From an uncultured Clostridia bacterium (GTDB lineage Bacteria; Bacillota; Clostridia; Christensenellales; UBA1242), in the NCBI GenBank assembly GCA_937893125.1, contig CALBHW010000023.1, positions 1 through 24,399 of the forward strand: a DNA stretch of 24,399 nucleotides, written 5' to 3'. The stretch's first letter is position 1. Each line of letters starts with the position of its first letter. The position numbers and the translations under genes were made by a program. Under the pieces are notes generated by a model. The model did no database searches. It had not been told where the DNA came from and saw only the letters and a program-made list of their open reading frames with translations. Positions 15,110 through 22,505 of this stretch are shown in pieces.

Positions 15110-15628
15110 ATGGGTTTGAAGACGAACATAATTTTAATAGGGTTTAATGAAAGCGTAATAAAGGAAACCGCAAAAAGGTTATCAAAATTTTTTGACCTTT
15201 ACTTTGCTGATGTCGAAGCCTTGATTGAGTACTATTTGACAAATAGCGAAAAAAACATCGAAAACCTTTGTGGAATTGAATATTTAAACGAGTTAAAAGA
15301 CCATATTATGTTTGAAATTTCACATTATGAAAATTCATTTATATATCTTCCACTTTCAGTTTTTGCGAGCGACTCAAATTGCGAGAAGTTGTCGCAAAAC
15401 GGCTATGTTGTATTTGTAAATGGCAAGCAACGCGACATTCATAACTATATCGCAAATAAAAGTAGGCTCACCGATCAAGAGCGAAAGGTTCTACTTTTGT
15501 CTCTTCAAAACCGACTTGATTTTTGCAAAAGCCACTCTGATTTGCAAATTTTTGATAAATGCACGGACAGCGCGCGCCTTGAAAAGAAGGTCGTTTCTGC
15601 ACTAAAAAAGTTTTTTAAAAAAGAATAA
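15110..15628 (+). CDS. Shikimate-kinase-like protein lacking the P-loop
   Basis: A 172-residue protein whose start (NIILIGFNESVIKETAKRLSK) follows the strand, loop and helix order of shikimate kinase (AroK), but the Walker A GFMGSGKST is replaced by GFNESVIKE (11-19), with no Lys or Gly where ATP phosphates bind. The following FADVEALIE keeps one acidic residue of the shikimate-binding pair. The Gly-Gly-Gly motif is replaced by LPLSV, and the strand NGYVVFVNG matches the later family strand. It is therefore most likely a non-catalytic relative. Ribosome binding site AAAAGGGG precedes the ATG. It lies 14 bases before transketolase and probably forms an operon with it; transketolase consumes or supplies erythrose-4-phosphate, the shikimate precursor. 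Family call is moderate, role unknown. Confidence 0.65.
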   Translation: MGLKTNIILIGFNESVIKETAKRLSKFFDLYFADVEALIEYYLTNSEKNIENLCGIEYLNELKDHIMFEISHYENSFIYLPLSVFASDSNCEKLSQNGYVVFVNGKQRDIHNYIANKSRLTDQERKVLLLSLQNRLDFCKSHSDLQIFDKCTDSARLEKKVVSALKKFFKKE

Positions 15629-15642
15629 GATAGGGTAAAAAA

Positions 15643-17589
15643 ATGAAAATTGAAGATTTATTGACTGGATATTTAAGAGTAACTTCATGTCTTGAAATTG
15701 AAAAGGCGAATTCTGGACACCCAGGTGTGGCACTTGATGGGGCACCAATTTTTTTGGCGCTCTACAAAAATATGTCCTTTAACCCAAAAGACCCAAAGTA
15801 TATAAATCGAGATAGAATTGTTTTTTCAGCGGGGCACGCGAGTGCGCTTATTTATGCAACTTTGCATCTTTTTGGGTTTAATGTTTCAAATAAAGATTTG
15901 CAAAATTTTAGGCAACTAGGTAGCAAAACTTGTGGACATCCAGAGATTGAGCTTGGCGGAATAGACGCGTCGACGGGGCCGTTAGGGCAAGGTATTGCTA
16001 TGAGCGTTGGGCTTGCGGTGGCGGAAAGTTATTTAAGAGAAAATTTTAAAACGGATAGCGGATATTCGCCTATTAACCATTACACATATTGTTTTTGCGG
16101 GGACGGATGTCTTATGGAAGGCGTCGCGCAAGAAGCGGTGTCACTTGCTGGAAATTTAAAACTAAATCGACTTATTCTTTTGTATGATAAAAACGACATT
16201 ACAATTGAAGGCTCGACTAAAATTTCTAACCAAGAAGATGTTGAGAAAAAATTTCTTGCGTGCAATTGGAATGTTCTTAAAGTTGCTAATGGTAACGATG
16301 TAAACGCTATTGATAAAGCGATAAAAAAGGCGAAAAAATCGACCAAACCAACTATTATTATTTGTCAAACAAAAATAGGCTATGGAAGCGAGTTCGTGGG
16401 GCAAAATTGCGTGCATGGAAAACCACTTAATCGCACACAAATAGACACTTTGCGCAAAAACCTTAATTACTTTGAAGAGGATTATAAAATTCCGAAAGAA
16501 GCACAAGAATATGTGGCAAAATTGCTTGAAGAAAAGTTAAAAAACTATGAAAAAGAAAAACAACTTTTAAGCGAATACAAGATAAACGAAAAACGAAAAT
16601 ATCATGCGCTGACTTGTGGAGATTTTAGGTTTAAATATTCGCCTTCAAATTTAGAAACTGGCAAGGTTGATATGCGAAAAGCGGGGAAAGAACTTCTTAA
16701 TTCTTGTGATTTTGTTTCATCTTTTATTGGCGGGAGTGCTGACCTTTCGCCTTCAACGATGTTTTATTATGAAAACGGCTCTCATTTTGATGATAAAAAC
16801 CGCGCAGGAAAAACTTTGTCCTTTGGCATTCGCGAACACGCAATGGGTGCAATCTGCAATGGTATTGCTCTTCATAACAAGGGAATACGCGCCTTTTGTT
16901 CGACATTTTTAAGTTTTGAAAACTATATGACGCCAGCAATTAGATTGTCGGCGCTTATGAATGTGCCTGTTTTGTACTATTTTTCGCACGATTCAATTGC
17001 GGTTGGGGAGGACGGCCCAACGCATCAACCAGTTGAGCAACTTGCGACACTAAGGGCAATGCCAAACTTAGTTGTGTTCCGCCCTTGTGGCAAAAACGAA
17101 CTTGCTGGTGCACTAAAATTTTATTTCTCAAATTCTCGCCCAGTGGCAATTGTTATCCCAAGACAGGTGCTTGATTGTGTAGGAGATGACTATGAAAATG
17201 CGTCACTTGGTGGCTACATTTTAAAAGATATGGAAGGGTTTTCTTTGACACTTTGTGGTGCGGGAAGCGATTGTGTAACTTTATGTAAAGTGGCACAAAA
17301 ACTGTCAAAAAAAAGGGTAAAATGTCGTGTTGTGAGTATGCCAAGCACAGAAATCTTTGACGCACAACCAAGAGATTATCAGGAAAGAGTGCTTGATGCG
17401 TCAAAACCAATTGTTTGTGTCGAAAGCAGTTCGGATAACATTTGGTATAAATATGCGAGTAGTAAAGACTATGTCATAAATTTGACACAATTTGGCAAAA
17501 GCGGAAAGGCAGACGAAGTCCTTGACTATTTTAATTTGTCCGAGGAAAAACTCACAAAACGAATTTTAAGCCTTCTAAAATCAAAATAG
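15643..17589 (+). CDS. tkt: Transketolase
   Basis: Thiamine-diphosphate enzyme of the non-oxidative pentose phosphate pathway that moves two-carbon units between sugar phosphates. The single chain of 648 residues has all three domains. Near the N-terminus are EKANSGHPGVALDGAP and GHASALIYATLHLFGF; GPLGQGIAMSVGLA follows. The ThDP/metal motif is GDGCLMEG (153-160) with LLYDKNDITIEG. The catalytic Glu is Glu398 in GIREHAMG, and GGSADLSPS lies in the second domain. It is a full-length chain, not the split two-gene form seen in some bacteria. Only a weak site (TAGGGT) precedes the ATG, which suits coupling to the upstream gene 14 bases away. Firm call. Confidence 0.96.
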   Translation: MKIEDLLTGYLRVTSCLEIEKANSGHPGVALDGAPIFLALYKNMSFNPKDPKYINRDRIVFSAGHASALIYATLHLFGFNVSNKDLQNFRQLGSKTCGHPEIELGGIDASTGPLGQGIAMSVGLAVAESYLRENFKTDSGYSPINHYTYCFCGDGCLMEGVAQEAVSLAGNLKLNRLILLYDKNDITIEGSTKISNQEDVEKKFLACNWNVLKVANGNDVNAIDKAIKKAKKSTKPTIIICQTKIGYGSEFVGQNCVHGKPLNRTQIDTLRKNLNYFEEDYKIPKEAQEYVAKLLEEKLKNYEKEKQLLSEYKINEKRKYHALTCGDFRFKYSPSNLETGKVDMRKAGKELLNSCDFVSSFIGGSADLSPSTMFYYENGSHFDDKNRAGKTLSFGIREHAMGAICNGIALHNKGIRAFCSTFLSFENYMTPAIRLSALMNVPVLYYFSHDSIAVGEDGPTHQPVEQLATLRAMPNLVVFRPCGKNELAGALKFYFSNSRPVAIVIPRQVLDCVGDDYENASLGGYILKDMEGFSLTLCGAGSDCVTLCKVAQKLSKKRVKCRVVSMPSTEIFDAQPRDYQERVLDASKPIVCVESSSDNIWYKYASSKDYVINLTQFGKSGKADEVLDYFNLSEEKLTKRILSLLKSK

Positions 17590-17953
17590 GTAAAAAATTG
17601 TTTACAAAAACAATAGGATAAAATCTTTTAAAACAAAAGAAAAAACTGTTTATATAAAGAATAGAATAAATGTCTTAATTCTAAAAAATATTTTTGAAAA
17701 TTGAATTGATGTAAGATTAAGATAAAAAAGCATTAAGATAGTCTAAGAAAAGGGATATATTATTATTTTTGTAGCAAAAAAAAGGCAAAATTTGATTTTA
17801 TTCAAGTTTTGCCTTTTTTGATGAAGCAAATGTTAGTGTTGTCTAATCTAAAAGTTTATAGTTCTTTTACCCAATTTATAATTTAAACAATCGCTAAACC
17901 TAAGTGTTTAAAAGCTTAGGTAAGATGTTTTAAATTGCTAGGGCGCAATTAAC
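17590..17953. other. Non-coding gap after transketolase
   Basis: This stretch lies between the transketolase stop and the stop of the convergent small gene. 17590-17770 is AT-rich with only a short hairpin (ATTGTT and AACAAT near 17597-17614). The bidirectional terminator at 17776-17819 follows. 17820-17953 has two more inverted repeats: ACCTAAG (17898-17904) with CTTAGGT (17915-17921), and AATTGC (17933-17938) with GCAATT (17945-17950). They would fold in the 3' end of the small minus-strand transcript. No gene is seen. Confidence 0.6.
17776..17819. terminator. Strong bidirectional intrinsic terminator
   Basis: A 17-base-pair stem (17779-17795 with 17802-17818, one G-U pair) and a six-base loop. 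It has T-runs on both strands: CCTTTTTT on plus and, from the A-run at 17776-17783, the same on minus. It can end both the transketolase transcript and the convergent small gene. Confidence 0.88.
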
Positions 17954-18118
17954 TTATTCTTCTTCGTCGTCTTTGTTTTTATTAAAGACATTTTCAGCTT
18001 CGTCTTTTATCATTTTTGCACCCTTTTTAATTATATTTTGGGTCGGTTTGCAAAAAGTTACGAGAGTTGCGCCCACCATACACCCGACAATCATTCCAAA
18101 CAAAACATCATTTTTCAT
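17954..18118 (-). CDS. Small YtxH-like membrane-anchored protein, 54 residues
   Basis: The product reads MKNDVLFGMIVGCMVGATLV at the start: a short polar N-terminus and one glycine-containing membrane helix at about 6-22. A Cys (23) and a Lys-rich amphipathic stretch (about 33-50) follow, and it ends in DDEEE. One N-terminal glycine-rich helix followed by a charged helix is the layout of YtxH-like stress proteins, but the family match is by shape only. A clear ribosome binding site AGGGGGAAAAG precedes the ATG, and the bidirectional terminator lies downstream. It is divergent from frr and convergent with transketolase. Probably a real small gene. Confidence 0.65.
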   Translation of the reverse strand: MKNDVLFGMIVGCMVGATLVTFCKPTQNIIKKGAKMIKDEAENVFNKNKDDEEE

Positions 18119-18189
18119 ACTTTTCCCCCTTTACTCGTAGTATTTGTAGATTTTTCGCAATTTTTCATTACAAAATATGTAAAAAACAT

Positions 18190-18218
18190 TTGGTTATTTT
18201 AGCGAGAAATAGTACAAT
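18190..18218 (+). promoter_or_regulatory. Promoter of frr
   Basis: TTGGTT (18190-18195) and TACAAT (18213-18218) are 17 bases apart in the divergent gap between the small YtxH-like gene and frr. It gives a leader of about 130 bases, in which I see no known riboswitch. Confidence 0.5.
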
Positions 18219-18354
18219 AATTTGTGAAATTGCAAAAGAATAGGGCAAGGAGCCTTATATTTTGATTTTGTTTGGTTTTTTGCTTAAAATTAAAAAAAAT
18301 GACAAAATTGTGCGAAAAACTTTTTAAATTGCATAAAAATTAAAGGGGTATATT

Positions 18355-18921
18355 ATGTTAGAAAATATGGATGAACTTATGCTAAACTTTGAGGACGGGC
18401 TTTCAAAAAGAGTGGAAAGACTAAAATACGAGTACACTATGATTAGAGCGGGACGTGCGAATCCTAGAATGCTTGATAAAATTTATGTCAGTTATTATGG
18501 CTCTATGACTCCGCTTAATCAAATGGCGAATATTTCTGTTCCTGAAGCAAGAATGATTATGATTTCGCCTTGGGATATTAGTACGGTAAAAGAAATAAAT
18601 AAGGCAATTATGGCAAGTGACCTGGGAATCACTCCAACTGATGACGGAAGGATTATAAGACTTGTTTTTCCAGCACTGACGGAAGAAAAAAGAAAGGAAA
18701 TAGTCAAAGATGTTAAGCGTATCGCGGAAGAAGCAAGGATTGCTGTTAGAAACGATAGAAAAGACATCTTAGAAGTCTTTAAGTCCGCTGAAAAAGACAA
18801 AAAGATGACAAAAGACGAACTAGACTTGGCAAGTGATAACGTTCAAAAACTTGTTAATAAATATAACGCTACAATAGACGCTGTTTGCCAAGATAAAGAA
18901 AAAGAAGTTATGGAAGTTTAG
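18355..18921 (+). CDS. frr: Ribosome recycling factor
   Basis: With EF-G it splits the post-termination ribosome. The 188 residues match the standard length of about 185. IRAGRANPRMLDKIYVSYYGSMTPLNQMANISVPEARMI is unmistakable for domain I/II, and the C-terminal helix region (KRIAEEARIAVRNDRKDILEVFK) completes the three-helix bundle. Ribosome binding site AAAGGGG precedes the ATG. In Bacillota frr normally follows pyrH and tsf; here those are absent upstream and frr has its own promoter, but uppS and cdsA follow in the usual order. Firm call. Confidence 0.97.
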   Translation: MLENMDELMLNFEDGLSKRVERLKYEYTMIRAGRANPRMLDKIYVSYYGSMTPLNQMANISVPEARMIMISPWDISTVKEINKAIMASDLGITPTDDGRIIRLVFPALTEEKRKEIVKDVKRIAEEARIAVRNDRKDILEVFKSAEKDKKMTKDELDLASDNVQKLVNKYNATIDAVCQDKEKEVMEV

Positions 18922-19091
18922 TCTTTCTAAAATTTATTTAGACATAGAAATTAAATTTGTGAATTTTAGAAAAAAATAGGCAAGATTTAATTGCGGATAT
19001 CAATGTTTTTGATGCCGAGAATAAAAGACTATTACGGTCTAAATATATAATGCTGTAACTTTATCACCCGTACTTTTTATAAGGAGAATGT

Positions 19092-19838
19092 ATGTTATTT
19101 AGAAAAAAGCAAAAAGGAAAAATTGACGAATCAAGAGTGCCAACGCATGTCGCTTTTATTATGGATGGCAATGGTAGGTGGGCAAAAAAACGCGCAATGC
19201 CGAGGACTTATGGTCACAAGGTGGGCGTTGATTCTATGGGCGTTGTTATAAGGCACGCTTTGGAACTTAAAATAAAATATGTTTCCTTTTACGCTTTTTC
19301 GACTGAAAATTGGAATAGACCACAAGACGAAGTTGACGAGATTTTTAGACTTATGGCTGACGCAATTGAAAGAAGGCGCCAATGGTTTATGGACAACAAT
19401 GTTCGTTTTATGACCATTGGGGATTTGTCGAGACTTGATAAAAAGTTGCAAGAAAAGTTAAAAGATTTCAAGGAAGCAACAAAAAATAACAACGGACTTA
19501 CTGTTAATGTTGCGATAAATTATGGCTCAAGAAATGAAATTGTGCGCGCGGTTAATAAAATTATTAGCGACGGACTAAAATCGGTTGATGAAAAAACTTT
19601 TGCAAAGTATCTTGATTCTGGCGAAATTCCAGATCCTGACTTTGTTGTGAGAACGAGTGGGGAACAAAGGTTAAGTAATTTTATGCTTTATCAGAACGCC
19701 TACGCGGAACTGTATTTCCCAAAAACCTATTGGCCTGATTTTAGGGAAAAGGAAATGGACGAAGCGATTGTCGAATTTCAAAGTCGTGATAGAAAATTTG
19801 GGGCAATAAAAACTCCTATGAAGAAAGATTCAAAATAA
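19092..19838 (+). CDS. uppS: Undecaprenyl (isoprenyl) diphosphate synthase
   Basis: Cis-prenyltransferase that builds the C55 lipid carrier for peptidoglycan and other wall polymers. The chain has 248 residues, a normal length. The signature HVAFIMDGNGRWA holds catalytic Asp25, and TYGHKVGVDSM, SFYAFSTENWNRP and the late RTSGEQRLSNF with YWPDF are all present. A strong ribosome binding site AAGGAGAATGT precedes the ATG. It follows frr after 170 bases and precedes cdsA, as in most Bacillota. A TATAAT at 19046-19051 lies upstream without a clear minus-35. Firm call. Confidence 0.97.
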   Translation: MLFRKKQKGKIDESRVPTHVAFIMDGNGRWAKKRAMPRTYGHKVGVDSMGVVIRHALELKIKYVSFYAFSTENWNRPQDEVDEIFRLMADAIERRRQWFMDNNVRFMTIGDLSRLDKKLQEKLKDFKEATKNNNGLTVNVAINYGSRNEIVRAVNKIISDGLKSVDEKTFAKYLDSGEIPDPDFVVRTSGEQRLSNFMLYQNAYAELYFPKTYWPDFREKEMDEAIVEFQSRDRKFGAIKTPMKKDSK

Positions 19839-20033
19839 TTTTTGATTTTATTGTTCTTGGCGGATTAAAGGTTTAAAAATTTAGCAAGAAATGAAAAAGT
19901 GTAAAACACAACTATTTTTAAAAAAATCAAATTGTTTAAAATAAAAAGAGATTTTAAAATATTTATTTTTGTGAGAAGATGGCAGTGTTTTAAGACGAAA
20001 ATAAAGAAATGGGTTGCTTTTTATTAAAATAAT

Positions 20034-20062
20034 TTGACTTTTTGGCGTTCAAATGGTAAAGT
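20034..20062 (+). promoter_or_regulatory. Promoter of cdsA
   Basis: TTGACT (20034-20039) and TAAAGT (20057-20062) are 17 bases apart, with TG at 20054-20055 as an extended minus-10. It implies that cdsA can be transcribed separately from uppS, which lies 276 bases upstream. Confidence 0.5.
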
Positions 20063-20114
20063 AAGACGCTTTTAAATAAAAAATACACAAAAAAGATAAA
20101 AAAGGTAGTAAAAA

Positions 20115-21056
20115 ATGGATAACAAAGTAAAAATGGGCTTTTTATTGACTGTGCTTCTTATTGCGTGCCTAGTGCTTCAATATTTTTTCAACTATGCAGT
20201 CGATTTTGTCATTTTCTTTTTAAGTTTTGTTGCGGTAAGAGAAATGGAAAAATTACAACTTAAAAGTGGTAATCCAACATTTAAAAATGTCGGGGAACTT
20301 GCTTGCTTTTTAGTTTTTGTGTCGGCATTTGTTGGCGTTTTGTGCGGACTTAGTGCGGTCACGATTATTCTTATAACTTTTGGGATTGTGGCGCTTCTTT
20401 ATGTTTCTGTTTTGCTTGGTTCAATGTTTCTTATAAAAAAGGATATGGAAGAGGACGAATTTAGAGTAGTGACAAATATGTCGGTTAAAGAATTTGCTGT
20501 TTTTAAATCCGCAAACACTCTTGCGGTTATGATTTATCCAACTCTCTTGATGTTCTTTTTGTATCTTCTAAACCACTTTAATCAAATAGGATTCACTGAT
20601 TTAAGCACGAACACAAAAGGCGTTCCAATGGGACTATTTAGTCTTGTGCTACTCTTTATGATTGTGTGCTTGACGGACACTTTCGCAATGTGTTTTGGTA
20701 AACTCATTAAAGGTAAAAAACTTTGCCCACAAATTAGCCCAAACAAGACGATTTCAGGCTCACTTATGGGGCTTGTTGGCGGAATTATTGGTGCACTTTT
20801 GACATATCTTGTTTTCTTCTTGATTTTTAGAAATGTATTTACGGGAGTTGCTTTCTGGAAGTTTATAGTAGTTGGATTCCTTGGAAGTGTCATCGCGCAA
20901 GGCGGGGATATTTTGGAGTCTTTAATTAAAAGAAAAGCGGATGTGAAAGACGCTGGTGACTTTTTCAGAAGCCACGGCGGAGTACTTGATAGATTTGACT
21001 CGGTCTTATTTAACATTCCATATATTTTTGTTTGCGTGCTTATGATTTTTGGTTAA
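20115..21056 (+). CDS. cdsA: Phosphatidate cytidylyltransferase (CDP-diglyceride synthase)
   Basis: Integral membrane enzyme that converts phosphatidic acid and CTP to CDP-diacylglycerol, the phospholipid branch point. Several hydrophobic helices span the 313 residues. The C-terminal family signature is complete: GGDILESLIKRKADVKD, then the RSHGGVLDRFDS region, with the HGG-x-x-DR core. The first Pro of the usual PGHGG is Arg-Ser here, a mild variation. The length is somewhat above the common 260-285, mostly in the N-terminal helices. Ribosome binding site AAAGGTAG precedes the ATG. In Bacillota dxr usually follows; here rseP comes next. Confidence 0.94.
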   Translation: MDNKVKMGFLLTVLLIACLVLQYFFNYAVDFVIFFLSFVAVREMEKLQLKSGNPTFKNVGELACFLVFVSAFVGVLCGLSAVTIILITFGIVALLYVSVLLGSMFLIKKDMEEDEFRVVTNMSVKEFAVFKSANTLAVMIYPTLLMFFLYLLNHFNQIGFTDLSTNTKGVPMGLFSLVLLFMIVCLTDTFAMCFGKLIKGKKLCPQISPNKTISGSLMGLVGGIIGALLTYLVFFLIFRNVFTGVAFWKFIVVGFLGSVIAQGGDILESLIKRKADVKDAGDFFRSHGGVLDRFDSVLFNIPYIFVCVLMIFG

Positions 21057-21178
21057 TAAAAAGGACAAAAAATTGTTTTGTTTAGCACAAAAATTCAAAG
21101 CAAATTTTAATAATTGACGGAAAAAATAGTAAAAAAATAAAGCGTGTTATATTTTAATGGATAATTATATATTAAATT

Positions 21179-21187
21179 TGTTATAAT
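21179..21187 (+). promoter_or_regulatory. Extended minus-10 promoter element before rseP
   Basis: TGTTATAAT gives TG, one base, and a consensus TATAAT at 21182-21187. No good minus-35 is present, as is common with extended minus-10 promoters. The start would be about 35 bases before the rseP GTG. Confidence 0.4.
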
Positions 21188-21227
21188 TTAGTAGTTTAGC
21201 CATTAAAATGTATATGAAGGGGTTTTT

Positions 21228-22496
21228 GTGGGCGTTTTTGATTGGATTTTGTATGTTTTTATAGCCATTTGTTCGCTACTTTTTATGATAATGATTCACG
21301 AGTTTGGACATTACACGGCGGGCAAGTTGCTTGGCTTTAAAATTAACGAATTTGCGATTGGTTTTGGAAAGCCGATTTTCAAAAAAACAAAGAAAAATGG
21401 CGAAGTCTTTTCGTTAAGACTTATTCCACTTGGCGGTTTTTGTGCGTTTGAGGGAGAGGATGAAGACAAGCCAAATGTTCAAGGCGCGTTTAACTCAATG
21501 CCTGTTTGGAAAAGACTCATTGTTCTTTTTTGTGGCGCGTTTTTCAACTTCTTATCGGCACTAGTTTTTGCTGCGATTTTCCTTATGGCGTGTGGATATG
21601 TCGATAAAGTCCAAGTCACAAATGTTCAACTTCCACCTTCCGTTGTGTCGGAAAATTGGATTCAAGAAGGCGATATTATTGTCGCTGTCAATGGTGAATA
21701 TTGCAATCTTGTTTATGACAAATATTTTACTAATATGGTGTCAACTTTTGACGAAGGTCAAGAGTTTGTTGTAAAAGTCAATAGAAAAGGAAAAGATGTT
21801 GACATTGTTGTCAGTAAACAACTTTCAAGCGAACTTCCAAATGCGACGGAAAACGGAATCAAAATGTTCTCAGTCGATGGGCTTTCATATTCTTGCTACA
21901 TTACAAATAAAGAAGGCGAAGGTTTAAAAGTTGTTGAGTTTAAAGATAACGACCCTTCAAAAGTTGTTAAGACTTATGATGTTGGCGAAGATAATAAGGT
22001 TACAATAAATGGTAGGACGCTGACTATTGTCGCGTCGGGTGAAGCGGGAAGTGAAACTTACTCTCTTCATGGTGCAATTTTGGGTGTCTCGACGACCTAT
22101 TATAAATACGGATTTTTTGAAGCACTTGGACATACATTTGTATTTTGCTTTCAATGGGCTTGGAAAATTATCTTGATTTTGTGGCAACTTTTGTCGGGGC
22201 AACTAGCGCTTACTAGTTTAGGCGGAACAGTCACGACGGTTATTACTATGGCGGAAGCAACAAAAGCAAATTTTGCAAATCTTCTTCTTTTGTTGCCTCT
22301 TATTTCAATCAATTTGTCAGTGTTCAATCTTCTTCCAATCCCAGCGCTTGACGGAGCGAGAATGGTTTTCGTGGCAATCGAAGGTATCCGTGGCAAGCCA
22401 ATCAACCGCAATGTTGAAAGTTGGATTCATTTTATTGGACTAATTGTGCTATTTGCTTTCGTTGTAATTGTTGACATTCTGCACTTTGTGCTTTAA
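21228..22496 (+). CDS. rseP: Site-2 protease RseP/RasP family
   Basis: Intramembrane zinc metalloprotease that cuts anti-sigma factors and signal-peptide remnants within the membrane. The 422 residues begin with a membrane helix carrying the zinc motif HEFGH (24-28), and the second conserved helix has NLLPIPALDGARM with zinc ligand Asp375. A PDZ domain lies between, at about 125-190, with an extra beta-rich insert after it (about 195-280). The start is GTG, supported by GAAGGGG about 6 bases before it. It follows cdsA after 171 bases with no dxr between, and precedes the PolC-like gene by 9 bases. Firm call. Confidence 0.95.
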   Translation: MGVFDWILYVFIAICSLLFMIMIHEFGHYTAGKLLGFKINEFAIGFGKPIFKKTKKNGEVFSLRLIPLGGFCAFEGEDEDKPNVQGAFNSMPVWKRLIVLFCGAFFNFLSALVFAAIFLMACGYVDKVQVTNVQLPPSVVSENWIQEGDIIVAVNGEYCNLVYDKYFTNMVSTFDEGQEFVVKVNRKGKDVDIVVSKQLSSELPNATENGIKMFSVDGLSYSCYITNKEGEGLKVVEFKDNDPSKVVKTYDVGEDNKVTINGRTLTIVASGEAGSETYSLHGAILGVSTTYYKYGFFEALGHTFVFCFQWAWKIILILWQLLSGQLALTSLGGTVTTVITMAEATKANFANLLLLLPLISINLSVFNLLPIPALDGARMVFVAIEGIRGKPINRNVESWIHFIGLIVLFAFVVIVDILHFVL

Positions 22497-22505
22497 AATG
22501 TCTAT

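Noticed and set aside
20582..21016. 144-codon open frame on the minus strand opposite cdsA
   Set aside because: Shadow of the cdsA signature region; no motif or start signal.
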